Shown here piece after piece: positions 8,378-16,978 of a stretch of 53,849 nucleotides of DNA (the first letter of the stretch is position 1; every line of letters starts with the position of its first letter). The DNA lies in assembly GCA_001464385.1 (NCBI GenBank), contig LNFB01000250.1, positions 1 through 53,849 of the forward strand. The letters run 5' to 3'. Under the pieces are notes generated by a model. The model was not told the origin of the DNA, searched no databases, and saw only the letters and a list, made by a program, of their open reading frames with translations. Made by a program: the position numbers and the translations under genes. The stretch comes from Deltaproteobacteria bacterium Ga0077550 (GTDB lineage Bacteria > Myxococcota_A > Polyangia > Nannocystales > Nannocystaceae).

Positions 8378-9448
8378 CTACAGCTGCGTGAGCACACCCG
8401 CGACGAACAGCTCGTCGTAGTACGCCCCGCCCGCCGTCCACCACTGCGCCCCCGTGTCGTCGACGTCCAGCCGCCACAGCAGCGCGGCCGTGCTCATGCC
8501 GTAGATCGCGGCTTGGATCGCCTCGGGGGTGTTCACGTCGTTGGCCGCCGAGCACAGGCCGCAGAGCCCATCGCCGGGGTTCTGGAAGTCGCAGTGATCG
8601 GCGTCGACGAGCCGTACGGTGTTGCTGCCGTCGATCGCCGCGAACACGGGCACGCCGTTGCTCGAGCTGTTGCACATCGCCGTCTCCGACGTGATGTCGT
8701 GGGCCGGCGCCGTGACGCCGGGCGCTGCGTCGGCGCCGAGGCCCCCCGCGTCGACCATGTCGAGGCCGAGCAGCACGGGCGTGTCGGGGCGCGCCGCCGC
8801 GGCGATGACCGCCGCGAGGCCGCCGGCGGAGTAGCCGGCGAGCGCGACCGGGCCGACGTCGAGGTGCTCGGCGAGCAGCGCCAGGTCGGCGCCGTTCTGC
8901 GCGTGATCGGCGTCGATGATCGTCGCGTGACAGAGGTTCGGCGTGACGACCCGCAGGCCCCAGCTCGCCCAGTGCTCGGCCCAGCCGACCATCGAGCCGC
9001 GGTTGCCTTGGAATCCGTGGGCGAGGATGACGGTCGGCGCGTCGGGGACGTCGGTGGGCGAGAAGACGTCGTACTGCATGTTGCAGCCGCCGCCGACCTG
9101 CACGCTGCCCGGCTCGGTCTCGACGCCGTGCGGGCCGGGCTCGCGCAGATCGGGGCCCGGCTCGCCGAGCCCGGTGGTGCCGTCGCTGCTCGCGTCGGTG
9201 GTCGGACTGCCCGACGCGGTGCTCGGATCCCCCGACGACGAGTCCGCCGGCGACGAGCTCGCGGTGGTCGGATCGCCCGGCGTGGTCGACGGCCCCGCCG
9301 AGGTGTCCTGCGGCGCGGTGGAGCCGGTGCCCATCGAGGTGGTGGTCCCGGCGGCGGTGTCACCGTCGCCGTCGCTCGCGGTGCAGGCGAGCAGGCAGCC
9401 GAGGAACGAGAGGGTGGTGGTGCGAAGCCAAGTCGTGCGGGTCGTCAT
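8378..9448 (-). CDS. Alpha/beta-hydrolase lipoprotein (chlorophyllase/PET-hydrolase-like)
   Basis: 356 aa. The signal ends LSFLGCLLAC (Cys 21). A Ser/Thr/Gly/Pro/Asp linker of about 90 residues follows, typical of myxobacterial surface lipoproteins. The catalytic domain shows ILAHGFQGNRG (oxyanion region), GYSAGG with the nucleophile Ser, LDMVDAGG supplying the likely Asp, and DADHCDF with the likely His. This order matches the dienelactone hydrolase/chlorophyllase-type fold. It is expected to be an outer-surface esterase or lipase, substrate unknown. It lies 12 bp after the MerR regulator gene on the same strand, so the regulator may control it. Confidence 0.78.
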   Translation of the reverse strand: MTTRTTWLRTTTLSFLGCLLACTASDGDGDTAAGTTTSMGTGSTAPQDTSAGPSTTPGDPTTASSSPADSSSGDPSTASGSPTTDASSDGTTGLGEPGPDLREPGPHGVETEPGSVQVGGGCNMQYDVFSPTDVPDAPTVILAHGFQGNRGSMVGWAEHWASWGLRVVTPNLCHATIIDADHAQNGADLALLAEHLDVGPVALAGYSAGGLAAVIAAAARPDTPVLLGLDMVDAGGLGADAAPGVTAPAHDITSETAMCNSSSNGVPVFAAIDGSNTVRLVDADHCDFQNPGDGLCGLCSAANDVNTPEAIQAAIYGMSTAALLWRLDVDDTGAQWWTAGGAYYDELFVAGVLTQL

Positions 9449-9460
9449 GGGTCGTCCGGG

Positions 9461-10216
9461 TCAGTCGATGGGGGCAGGGGTCGGCTCTTCGACCAGGGAT
9501 CGGAGCGTTGGCAGCAGGAGCTTGCGGCGCAGGAGCACGACGAGGCGCTCGCTCAGCGTGGTCGCGACCTCGCTGAGCTTCGCGAGATCGTTGCCGGCGA
9601 CGGGCAGCACGCCGGCGCGGAACATCTGCAGCTCGACGCGCACGAGGTTGCCGAGGGCCTCGACGTAGGCGCGGAGGATCTCCGGCGGCAACATCTTGGC
9701 CGACAGGCCGGCGCGGCGCGCCTGGCCGAGCAGGCGCAGCAGCGTGACGTCGTCGCCGACGTAGCGCTCGGTGCCGCCGCTCAGATCCGGCGCGATGATG
9801 CCGAGCGCGCGGAACAACGCGAGCTCCTCGTCGAGGACGCCGGCCTCCGCGAGCTGCTTGCGCGACAGGCACTCGCGCGGCGCGAGCTCGCCGAGCACGC
9901 GGGCGATCGTCGCCTCGATCGCGACGTCGCCGGGCATCACCTCGTTCTCGGCGCGATCCAGCACCTGGCGGATCACGTGCAGCGGCAGGTGCAGCGTCGT
10001 CTGCAGCCGCTTGATCGCCTTCACCCGGGGGATCAGCGCGGCGTCGTAGTACGCCATGTTCTTGCTCGTGCGCACCGGCTCGGGGAGCAGGCGCTCGCGC
10101 AGGTAGTGCTTGATCGTCGGGATCGGCACCCCGCTGCGCACGGCGAACACCGACATCTTGAGCATCTCGGGCGCGGGTTCGTTCATGAGTGGGAAGTCCG
10201 ACTTCTCACTTCGCAT
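9461..10216 (-). CDS. MerR-family transcriptional regulator
   Basis: 251 aa from ATG 10216, or 241 aa from ATG 10186. The winged-helix DNA-binding part reads MSVFAVRSGVPIPTIKHYLR then LLPEPVRTSKNMAYYD, the classic MerR block, and a helical RLQTTLHLPLHVIRQVLD follows. Residues about 115-180 contain a second helix-turn-helix-like segment (LSRKQLAEAGVLDEE, then RYVGDDVTLLRLL). I see no metal-binding Cys pair, so a metal sensor is unlikely. It lies upstream of the hydrolase gene with a 12-bp gap. An inverted repeat sits between the two possible start codons, which supports autoregulation if the second start is real. Confidence 0.82.
   Translation of the reverse strand: MRSEKSDFPLMNEPAPEMLKMSVFAVRSGVPIPTIKHYLRERLLPEPVRTSKNMAYYDAALIPRVKAIKRLQTTLHLPLHVIRQVLDRAENEVMPGDVAIEATIARVLGELAPRECLSRKQLAEAGVLDEELALFRALGIIAPDLSGGTERYVGDDVTLLRLLGQARRAGLSAKMLPPEILRAYVEALGNLVRVELQMFRAGVLPVAGNDLAKLSEVATTLSERLVVLLRRKLLLPTLRSLVEEPTPAPID
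10188..10210. promoter_or_regulatory. 23-bp inverted repeat at the merR start, candidate operator
   Basis: Arms AGTGGGAAGTC (10188-10198) and GACTTCTCACT (10200-10210) match at 10 of 11 positions around a single central base (10199). It ends 2 bp before the ATG at 10186 and 4 bp inside the longer reading frame that starts at 10216. Size and symmetry suit a dimeric MerR-family or similar regulator. Operator function is inferred. Confidence 0.4.
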
Positions 10217-10291
10217 GGACGGAGCACGGCGTCCACCGCCCGGGACCGAACGACGTTCGGCCGGGGATGCGGGCGGCGCAGGCGGGGCGGG

Positions 10292-10861
10292 CTAGGAGGT
10301 GGCCGCGCGGGACATCGCCCCGGTCACCCGGGGGTCGTCGATGATCGTGGTCTCTTCGCGGTACGGCACGAAGCCGGCGTGCTGGTAGGCCAGCAGCGCC
10401 CGCGGATGATCGAGATCGCAGGTGTGCACCCAGACGCGGCGCGGCTCGGGATCGATCGACCACGCCCGCTCGACCGCGGCGTCGATCAGGTACAGGCCGA
10501 GGCCCTGGCCGATGAACTCGGGGACGAGCCCGCAGTACGTCAGCTCGATCTCCTCGACGTTGCGCGCGTCGAGCTCGACGAAGCCCGCGGGGCAGCCGTC
10601 GACGTACAGCACGCGGACCTCGACGCGGGGATCGTGGATGATCGCGGCCAGCGTCGCGTCGTCGAGGACGCGGCGCTCGTACCAGAGCCACGGCGCGCCG
10701 ACGGTCTCGTAGAGGTAGCGGTAGAAGTGCACCGGCGGCAGCTCGGCGCGCAGTAGAGCGATCGGGCGATCGGTCGCGGGGGCGGTCCGCAGCTTCCGGG
10801 GCCGCTGGGTCATCTCGAGATAGGTGGTGACGACCTCGAGTTGTCCGGTGGGCGCGACCAT
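10292..10861 (-). CDS. GNAT-family N-acetyltransferase
   Basis: 189 aa, a usual GNAT length. The acetyl-CoA loop is seen as PEFIGQGLGLYLIDAA (about residues 113-128). It is preceded by the beta-4 strand region ELTYCGLV and followed by RVWVHTCDLDHPRALLAYQHAGF, the common C-terminal ALxxYxxxGF block. The substrate is unknown. It is 75 bp upstream of the merR gene on the same strand and divergent from the lipoprotein gene at 10964, with a 102-bp spacer that may hold both promoters. Confidence 0.82.
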   Translation of the reverse strand: MVAPTGQLEVVTTYLEMTQRPRKLRTAPATDRPIALLRAELPPVHFYRYLYETVGAPWLWYERRVLDDATLAAIIHDPRVEVRVLYVDGCPAGFVELDARNVEEIELTYCGLVPEFIGQGLGLYLIDAAVERAWSIDPEPRRVWVHTCDLDHPRALLAYQHAGFVPYREETTIIDDPRVTGAMSRAATS

Positions 10862-10963
10862 GTCGGCGGCACTCTAGTGTCGGCGGTCGTCGGCGGGCAA
10901 GGGGCGACGCGCCGAGCCGCGCCGGCCCCGGGGCGGCCCGGTCGCTGCTAGGATCACCGCGGC

Positions 10964-12853
10964 ATGGCCCGTTCTCGTCGGTCGTGGGCGTGGGTCCTGT
11001 CGATGGGTCTGGCGGCCTGCGGCCGCGGTGCGCCGGCCGTGGCCGAGTCCGATGCCCCGGCCACCACCGCGCCCCCGGTCGTCGTCGCCCCGGATCCCAC
11101 GCCTGCGCCGGCGACCGCACCGGTCGCGGCCCCGCCCTGGGTGCTCGTGCGCGAGCCGGGCGTGCTCGCGGCGATGCAGGCCGACGGGCTCGACCTCGGC
11201 CAGGTCGGCTTCGGTCGCCCGGCGGCGGACAACGCCGCGCTGGCGCGCGATCCCTACTACGCCTCGATGATCGCCGTGCTGCGGCGCGATCTCGAGGCGA
11301 TCGCCGGCCGCGACCGCCACGCGGGGGTCGGCCTGCGCCACCTGCATCGGCTCTTCGACGCGCGGTGGCTCGCCTCGGACCGCGCGTGGTTCGAGCTGGT
11401 AGGCGTGGTCAACCGCCTCGATCGTCAGGTGTTCGCGCCCGATCGCTGCGGCGAGACGCGGCTGGTGTACCGGCTCGCGCACCGGGCCCCCGCAGGCGCG
11501 CGCTCGAGCGGGGCGATGGTCACCTCGCGGCTACCGATGACGGTCAACGTCGTGTTCTGGCAGCCCGACGACGGGGCGGGCTGTCGCACGCGCGCCGCGT
11601 CGTGGCGCCAGGCCGACGCCGGCGCGCTGCGGGCCGGGCCGCTGTCGCGCGAGCAGCTCACGCTCGCGAACCTGAAGTCGATCGAGATCGACGTGCAGAC
11701 CGAGCGCTGGCCGTCGACGATCCGCCCCGATCTCGCCGGTCACGCCGGCTACGTGCTGCGGGTCTTCGGCCGCGACGCGGCGGCCGGCCGGATGATCCCG
11801 CAGCCGCTCGAGAACACGCCCGACGTCGCGCGACTCGAGCGCGACGCGACGGCCCGCGCCGCGCTGCTCGGGTGGCTGCGCGAGCCCGCCACGCTCGACG
11901 CCATCGATCGCGGCGTCGTCGTCGCGCCGACCGAGCACCTCGCCACCGCGGTGACCTCCGTGACGCCCCGGGGCCTCGCGCGCCTGGCGAACCGACCGTG
12001 GTCGTCGCTCTTCGACGAAGCCGAGCTCGCGGGGCTCGAGCTCTCGGGCCACGCGACCATCGCGAGCCCGGCGGCGCTGCTGCGTCGCCTGGACATGCTG
12101 GCGTGCAACGGCTGCCACCAGAGCCGCAGCATCGCCGGGTTCCACCTGCTCGGGGACGAGCCTGCGGACGCCGACCGCGTCGACGCGCTCGGCATCGGCA
12201 GCTCGCCGCACCTCGAGGCCGAGCTCGATCGACGCTCGCGGTACGTCGCTGCGATCGCCGATGGCACCGCGGTCGAGCCGCGTCGCATGCCCGCCGACGT
12301 CGAGGGCGCCGAGCTCCCCGCGCACGGCAGCTACGGCGGACACTGCGGCCTGGGCGATCCGGGCCTCGCGTGGATGGGCTGCCGCGCGCCGCTGTCGTGC
12401 ACGCGCATCGACGACGCGGAGGTCGGCGTGTGCCTGCCGTCGTCGCCCGGCGCCGGCTCGCCGTGCGAGATCGGGCTGGTCAGCACCCGCACCGACGCGC
12501 GCAAGGATCGGGTACGCGCGCCCGAGGCCGTGGCCTGCAGCGACGTGGGCGTGTGCGACGACAACCGCGTCGGCTTCCCCGGGGGCATGTGCGTGACGCC
12601 GTGCGAGGCGCTCGGCGCCGAGGAGGCCTGCGGCGCGATCCCCCAGCTCGTCGCGTTCAACGACTGCCTGTCGACCGGGCGTGCCTTCGCCGACTGCGTG
12701 CGCACCAGTGCCCGCCCCGCGGGCATGCGCGCGTGCGACGAGACGAGGGCGTGCCGCGACGACTACATCTGCGCGCGCGCCGGTGCGGGCGAGAGCGTCT
12801 GCCTGCCGCCGTACTTCCTCTACCAGCTCCGCGTCGACGGCCATCCGCCCTGA
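10964..12853 (+). CDS. Lipoprotein with one CxxCH heme motif and a Cys-rich C-terminus
   Basis: 629 aa. The signal MARSRRSWAWVLSMGLAAC places the lipobox Cys at 19, and a Pro/Ala/Thr linker follows. The central region is unrecognised. CNGCHQ (about residue 382) is a CxxCH heme c-binding motif, so periplasmic or surface electron transfer is possible. From about residue 440 there are some 16 cysteines (for example CGLGDPGL, MGCRAPLSC, CDETRACRDDYIC), reminiscent of disulfide-rich surface modules of myxobacteria. No operon partner is certain; the next gene starts 58 bp on. Confidence 0.65.
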   Translation: MARSRRSWAWVLSMGLAACGRGAPAVAESDAPATTAPPVVVAPDPTPAPATAPVAAPPWVLVREPGVLAAMQADGLDLGQVGFGRPAADNAALARDPYYASMIAVLRRDLEAIAGRDRHAGVGLRHLHRLFDARWLASDRAWFELVGVVNRLDRQVFAPDRCGETRLVYRLAHRAPAGARSSGAMVTSRLPMTVNVVFWQPDDGAGCRTRAASWRQADAGALRAGPLSREQLTLANLKSIEIDVQTERWPSTIRPDLAGHAGYVLRVFGRDAAAGRMIPQPLENTPDVARLERDATARAALLGWLREPATLDAIDRGVVVAPTEHLATAVTSVTPRGLARLANRPWSSLFDEAELAGLELSGHATIASPAALLRRLDMLACNGCHQSRSIAGFHLLGDEPADADRVDALGIGSSPHLEAELDRRSRYVAAIADGTAVEPRRMPADVEGAELPAHGSYGGHCGLGDPGLAWMGCRAPLSCTRIDDAEVGVCLPSSPGAGSPCEIGLVSTRTDARKDRVRAPEAVACSDVGVCDDNRVGFPGGMCVTPCEALGAEEACGAIPQLVAFNDCLSTGRAFADCVRTSARPAGMRACDETRACRDDYICARAGAGESVCLPPYFLYQLRVDGHPP

Positions 12854-12911
12854 CGCGGGCTCCCGCCGCGGCGACGTTGCCAACCTCGGCGCGCTCCCCC
12901 AAGATGCGCGG

Positions 12912-14669
12912 GTGGACCGGCAGCCACCACGCACCACGAGCAACGCGATCGATCTGTACATCCGCACGTACTACTCGTTGCTGCGCAGCAGCGGCGATGT
13001 GCGGGTGCGGGCGTTCGAGGAGCCCCACGCGTACTCGGACTCGAGCCTGCACTCGGGGGCCCGCGACGCTCGCCCGGACCTCGCGGCGTTCGCCTACGCC
13101 GCGGCCCGCCTGCCCGCGTGCATGCCCAGCGTGCGCCGCCTCGTCGCCGGGCAATCCAACGAGCAGTTCGAGGCCCAGGGCTTCGCCGTCACCGCCTGGG
13201 AGCGCATCGGCACCCGCGGCCGGCGTCGTCCGCAGCGGTTCGACGGCGTCGATACGCTGGCCGTGTACGTCACCAGCGCGTCGGACATCGACGATCTGGT
13301 GCCGATCGTCACCGCCTGGCAGATCGAGTGGAACAAGATGCACGGGCTGCTCGCGCGCACCGGCGTCGCGGCGCTGCTCGAGCTCGACGCGGGCACGCCG
13401 GACGAGCGCGACGAGCGGCTCGCCGCTGCCCTCGACCTCGACGTCGGCGATCTCGCCATGCTCCACGCGGCGTTCGGCGACGACGACGGCGCTGGCATCC
13501 GCGCGCTCGCGGCTCACCCCTGCGACATGACGGTCCGCCTGCTCGCGGGCTCGCTGCTCGAGTACCGCCGCGCGTCGCAGCGGTGGTGGTCGGCGATCGA
13601 GCCCGCGTACCTGCGCGGCGCCTCGCGCTCGCCCGCGGACTCGAGTGCGGGCGCGACGTGGCCGCGGCCGGTCTACTTCGTGTCGTCCAACACCCACGCC
13701 CTGCCCAACCTCATCGGCGGCTACGCCCGGGCCCACCGCGAGGCGATCTTCGAGCTGGTCCGCGCGCGCGATCCCGAGGGCCTGGGTCAGGCGATCGAGG
13801 GCGCGCGCGCGGCCGGCGACGAGGGCCAGCTCGCCAACCTCTCGTACTACCTGCTGCGCCAGTACCTGCGCGCCGATCCGACCGGCGGTCGCGTCGCGGC
13901 GGTGCAGGCCTTCGACGGCCAGAGCGGCCTGGCCACCCTCGACAGCCCCGGTCACCTCGACGTCGGCGCGCAGCTCGTCGAGCTCGCGCGGGTCCAGCCC
14001 GATCAGCTCGATCCCCGCGTGCGGGTGCCCGGCATCGAGCGCCTCGCCCGCTCGGAGGCGGTCATCCTCAACATCGACTACCCGCTGGGGATGGCGGCGT
14101 ACCACCACCTGACGCGGCTGGCCCAGGGCATCGGTGAGATCCGCGGCATCTACCTGATGGGCAAGGCGGCGACGCTCAACGGCCGGGTCGGCGACATCAT
14201 GCTCGCGACCGCGGCCTACGACGAGCACTCGCAGAACACCTACCTGTTCCGCAACTGCTTCTCGGCCGCCGATGTCGCCCCGTGGGCGCAATCGACGGTC
14301 CTCGACAACCAAAAGGCGCTCACGGTGCGCGGCTCGTTCCTGCAGAACCGCGAGTACATGCAGGTCTTCTATCGCGAGGGCTACACCGTGCTCGAGATGG
14401 AGACCGGGCCGTACCTCTCGGCGATCTACGAGCTGGTCTACCCCAAGCGCCACCCCACCGACGAGATCGTCCACCTGTCGAACCTGCTGCCGTTCGACCT
14501 CGGCGTGCTGCACTACGCCTCGGACACCCCGTACTCGCGGCGCCAGACCCTGCTGTCGAAGAGCCTGTCGTACTTCGGGATGGACAGCACCTACGGCTGC
14601 GCGATCGCGACCCTGCGGCGGATCTTCTCCGCGGAGGTCGAGCGGGTGCGCCAGCTCGAATCGGCGTAG
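12912..14669 (+). CDS. Conserved protein with nucleoside-phosphorylase-like C-terminal part (possibly DUF6909)
   Basis: 585 aa from GTG 12912. The frame is open further upstream, but that part overlaps the preceding gene and is Arg/Ser/Thr-rich shadow sequence, and IDLYIRTYYSLLRSSG begins the plausible protein. There is no signal peptide. The C-terminal third contains IYLMGKAATLNGRVGDIMLA and YTVLEMETGPYLSAIYEL. The GxxGxxGD-like element and the EMET element recall the phosphate and ribose sites of nucleoside phosphorylases. The helical N-terminal half contains YFVSSNTHALPNLIGGYA. My recollection is that such proteins are annotated DUF6909 in myxobacteria and Bacteroidetes; this is unverified. 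No biochemical function is claimed. Confidence 0.6.
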   Translation: MDRQPPRTTSNAIDLYIRTYYSLLRSSGDVRVRAFEEPHAYSDSSLHSGARDARPDLAAFAYAAARLPACMPSVRRLVAGQSNEQFEAQGFAVTAWERIGTRGRRRPQRFDGVDTLAVYVTSASDIDDLVPIVTAWQIEWNKMHGLLARTGVAALLELDAGTPDERDERLAAALDLDVGDLAMLHAAFGDDDGAGIRALAAHPCDMTVRLLAGSLLEYRRASQRWWSAIEPAYLRGASRSPADSSAGATWPRPVYFVSSNTHALPNLIGGYARAHREAIFELVRARDPEGLGQAIEGARAAGDEGQLANLSYYLLRQYLRADPTGGRVAAVQAFDGQSGLATLDSPGHLDVGAQLVELARVQPDQLDPRVRVPGIERLARSEAVILNIDYPLGMAAYHHLTRLAQGIGEIRGIYLMGKAATLNGRVGDIMLATAAYDEHSQNTYLFRNCFSAADVAPWAQSTVLDNQKALTVRGSFLQNREYMQVFYREGYTVLEMETGPYLSAIYELVYPKRHPTDEIVHLSNLLPFDLGVLHYASDTPYSRRQTLLSKSLSYFGMDSTYGCAIATLRRIFSAEVERVRQLESA

Positions 14670-14757
14670 GCCGGCTTGGAATTCCCGACCGCGGGGGCGT
14701 CACATCGGGGGCGGCGCGGCGTCTGTCTCCTCGAACTGCCGCCCGCGAGGACCCCCG

Positions 14758-15114
14758 ATGTCGATGTTCGCCTGGCTCCCCTGGTACGCGCTCCCGATGA
14801 TGGTGCTCGGCGTCGGCTTGCCGCTCTTCTTCGTCGGCAAGCTGCTGCGCGGGTCGATGGAGCGCCGACGGATCCTCGCCAGCGGCACCGCGGCGCAGGC
14901 GACCATCACGCGCATCTGGGAGACCGGCGTGCAGGTCAACCACCAGCCCCAGGTCGGCTTCGCGCTGCAGGTGTGGCCGCCCGGCGGCGCGCCGTACATG
15001 GCCGAGGCGACGCTCGTCGTGTCGCCGCTGGCGATCCCGCGGATCCAGCCCGGCGCGGTGGTGGCGGTGAAGATCGACCGCGCCGACCCCCGCAAGGTCG
15101 CCATCGACATGTAG
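14758..15114 (+). CDS. Small membrane protein, DUF3592-like
   Basis: 118 aa, ATG preceded by GAGGA at 6-nt spacing. One membrane segment near the N-terminus (about residues 8-26, ALPMMVLGVGLPLFFVG) is followed by a basic stretch (MERRRIL). A beta-rich soluble domain then starts ASGTAAQATITRIWETG and ends AVKIDRADPRKVAIDM. That pattern of a short extracytoplasmic or cytosolic beta domain with a DP.. ending resembles DUF3592-like proteins. It stands alone; downstream, a stem-loop separates it from the convergent yebC-like gene. Confidence 0.6.
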   Translation: MSMFAWLPWYALPMMVLGVGLPLFFVGKLLRGSMERRRILASGTAAQATITRIWETGVQVNHQPQVGFALQVWPPGGAPYMAEATLVVSPLAIPRIQPGAVVAVKIDRADPRKVAIDM

Positions 15115-15119
15115 CCGTG

Positions 15120-15137
15120 CGCCCCGTCGCGGGGGCG
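15120..15137. terminator. Stem-loop between convergent genes
   Basis: CGCCCC (15120-15125) pairs with GGGGCG (15132-15137) over a 6-nt loop, in the 27-bp gap between two convergent stop codons. There is no T-run. The terminator role is inferred from position. Confidence 0.35.
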
Positions 15138-15141
15138 TCCG

Positions 15142-15867
15142 CTACTCGAGGTTGTGGAAGACCTGCTGGACGTCGTCGTCCTCTTCGAGCTTGTCGATCA
15201 GCTCGAGCACCGCGTTGCTCTCGGCCTCCTCGAGCTCGGTCGTCGTCTTGGGCACCCACTCGAAGCCCGACGACACCACGGCGATCTTCTTGGCCTCGAG
15301 GCCGGCCTGGAGGTTGCCGAAGTTCTCGCGGGTGCAACGCAGGACCAGCTGGGGCTTGCCGTCGTCGCTCATGCCGTCGACCAGGGCCTCGAGGCTGTGG
15401 TCGATGAGCTCCATCTCGAGCTCGTCGCGATCGTGGCCCTCGGCGTCGAGCCGGAACGTGGCGAACTGATCGAACATGAACGACACGCTGCCGGTGTTGC
15501 CGAGGTTGCCGTTGCCCTTCTTGAAGGTGAAGCGCAGGTTGGCGACGGTGCGGGTCGGGTTGTCGGTCGCGGTCGCGACCAGCAGCGCGATGCCGTGTGG
15601 GCCGTAGCCCTCGTACAGCACCTCTTGGTAGCCGGCGGTGTCGCCGAGGCCCATCGCCTTGTCGATCGCGTTCTGGATCCGATCCTTGGGCATGTTCGCC
15701 GCGCGGGCGTTCTGGATCGCCCGGCGCAGCGACGCGTTGGCGTCGGGGTCGGGGCCGGCGGCCTTGACCGCCATGCTGATCTGGCGGCCGGCTCGGGTGA
15801 ACGCCTTCGCGTCGCGGTCGCCCCGCTTGAGGATCTGCAACCTTCGGTTCTCGAACGTGCGGCCCAT
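15142..15867 (-). CDS. YebC/PmpR/TACO1 family regulator, YeeN-like branch
   Basis: 241 aa, full length for the family. It starts MGRTFENRRLQILKRGDRDA and contains DPDANASLRRAIQNARAANM, YEGYGPHGIALLVATATDN and NTGSVSFMFDQ. It ends EEDDDVQQVFHNLE, all family hallmarks. The GPDPDAN segment and the DDDVQ.V.HN ending are closer to E. coli YeeN than to YebC. Members bind DNA as transcriptional regulators or assist translation of difficult (proline-stretch) sequences; which applies here is unknown. It is monocistronic, flanked by a convergent gene and a divergent lipoprotein gene. Confidence 0.92.
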   Translation of the reverse strand: MGRTFENRRLQILKRGDRDAKAFTRAGRQISMAVKAAGPDPDANASLRRAIQNARAANMPKDRIQNAIDKAMGLGDTAGYQEVLYEGYGPHGIALLVATATDNPTRTVANLRFTFKKGNGNLGNTGSVSFMFDQFATFRLDAEGHDRDELEMELIDHSLEALVDGMSDDGKPQLVLRCTRENFGNLQAGLEAKKIAVVSSGFEWVPKTTTELEEAESNAVLELIDKLEEDDDVQQVFHNLE

Positions 15868-15977
15868 GGCGAGCCCTTCTACACAACCCGCCGCGCGGTG
15901 AGAAGCCCGAGGGCCGAGGGTGGCCTGGGCCCGCGTCGCGGGGGAATGCGCGTGATCGCGGGCGGGTTGGGCGCGCC

Positions 15978-16547
15978 GTGATCCGACCGACGGGCATGGT
16001 CCCAGCGTGTGTGGTGGTGCTCGGCCTCGTGGGGTGCCAGTGGCAGCTGCAGCCCAGCTGCTCGGTGGAGCACGTCGGGCCCGAGATCGCCGACGCCCCC
16101 GGCGAACGTCGGCCCGCGGCGACGCCCGAGCCGGCGATGTGCCCGGGCCCCGCGCGCACCGGCGACAGCCCGTGCTTCTTCCACGACTGCAGCGCGGGGA
16201 TGTACTGCGACGATCTCGACACCCCCGACTGTCGACCCGGCTGCGCGAGCGACGAGGACTGCGGCCCGCGCGACACGTGTGTGCGCAGCGGCGGCGGTGC
16301 CGTCGGTCGCTGCGAACCGTGCGCCCAGCACACCGCCCACGCGCCGCCGCCGGGCTGCGTGGTGCCCTCGCGGACCGGCCGCTCGCGCTGCACCGGCTCG
16401 GACTGCGGCGCCGGCCAGTACTGCGACGACGCGGCCAACTGGAGCTGCGTGCCCGGCTGTGCGAGCGACGAGAACTGCGGGCCGTCGGAGTTCTGCGAGC
16501 GCTCCGCGGGCGCGAGCGTCGGTGCGTGCCGCTCCTGCTTCTTCTAA
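15978..16547 (+). CDS. Cys-rich lipoprotein with two tandem repeats
   Basis: 189 aa. The signal MIRPTGMVPACVVVLGLVGC has its lipobox Cys at 20. The mature protein is built of two repeats of about 60 residues. The first runs from DSPCFFHDCSAGMYCDD to CEPC, the second from RSRCTGSDCGAGQYCDD to CRSC, each including a GCASDEDCG/GCASDENCG block. This is clear internal duplication and suggests a disulfide-rich surface module. No enzymatic role is visible. Confidence 0.68.
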   Translation: MIRPTGMVPACVVVLGLVGCQWQLQPSCSVEHVGPEIADAPGERRPAATPEPAMCPGPARTGDSPCFFHDCSAGMYCDDLDTPDCRPGCASDEDCGPRDTCVRSGGGAVGRCEPCAQHTAHAPPPGCVVPSRTGRSRCTGSDCGAGQYCDDAANWSCVPGCASDENCGPSEFCERSAGASVGACRSCFF

Positions 16548-16570
16548 TCCGGACGGGCTATGCTCGGCGA

Positions 16571-16966
16571 ATGTCCGCCGTCGCGCACGCCGTGCTGTCG
16601 CTGCTCGTCGGCGCGGCGACGCTCGATGTGCCCGCCCCCGTCGTGCCTGTGCCGCGGCCCGCGCCCGCGCCGCGGCCGATGCCGGAGCGCCCGACACCGC
16701 GGCCGGCCGCCCGACCCATCGCGGTGGCGGCCGTCGGCTTCGGTGCGCTCGCGGTCGCCTGCGGCGCGTCGATCACCGCGATCGGCGTGCACTCGCGCCT
16801 CATCGCCGGCGACGGTCGAACCGAGGGGGAGGTCCATGCCCGCGACACCGGGGGGCGGAGACTGCTCGCGGTCGGGATCCCTGTCACGGTCGCCGGCCTC
16901 GGGCTGCTCGCGGGCGGCATCGTGTGGGTGGTCCGCAGCCGGCGCGCCGCCCTCCCGGCGCGATGA
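16571..16966 (+). CDS. Small membrane protein, two transmembrane segments
   Basis: 131 aa. The N-terminus MSAVAHAVLSLLVGAATLDV may be a signal peptide, and is followed by a Pro/Arg-rich stretch (PAPAPRPMPERPTPRPAARP). There are two hydrophobic helices (IAVAAVGFGALAVACGASIT and LAVGIPVTVAGLGLLAGGIV) with a short polar loop between, ending in a basic tail. This architecture recurs in small myxobacterial hypothetical proteins. It starts 23 bp after the Cys-rich lipoprotein stop, so co-transcription is likely. Confidence 0.55.
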   Translation: MSAVAHAVLSLLVGAATLDVPAPVVPVPRPAPAPRPMPERPTPRPAARPIAVAAVGFGALAVACGASITAIGVHSRLIAGDGRTEGEVHARDTGGRRLLAVGIPVTVAGLGLLAGGIVWVVRSRRAALPAR

Positions 16967-16978
16967 CCCCGCGCGCGC

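Noticed and set aside
12681..12911. Upstream extension of the phosphorylase-like gene to an ATG at 12681
   Set aside because: The added residues are Arg/Ala/Thr shadow sequence overlapping the end of the previous gene. GTG 12912 begins sequence with normal composition.
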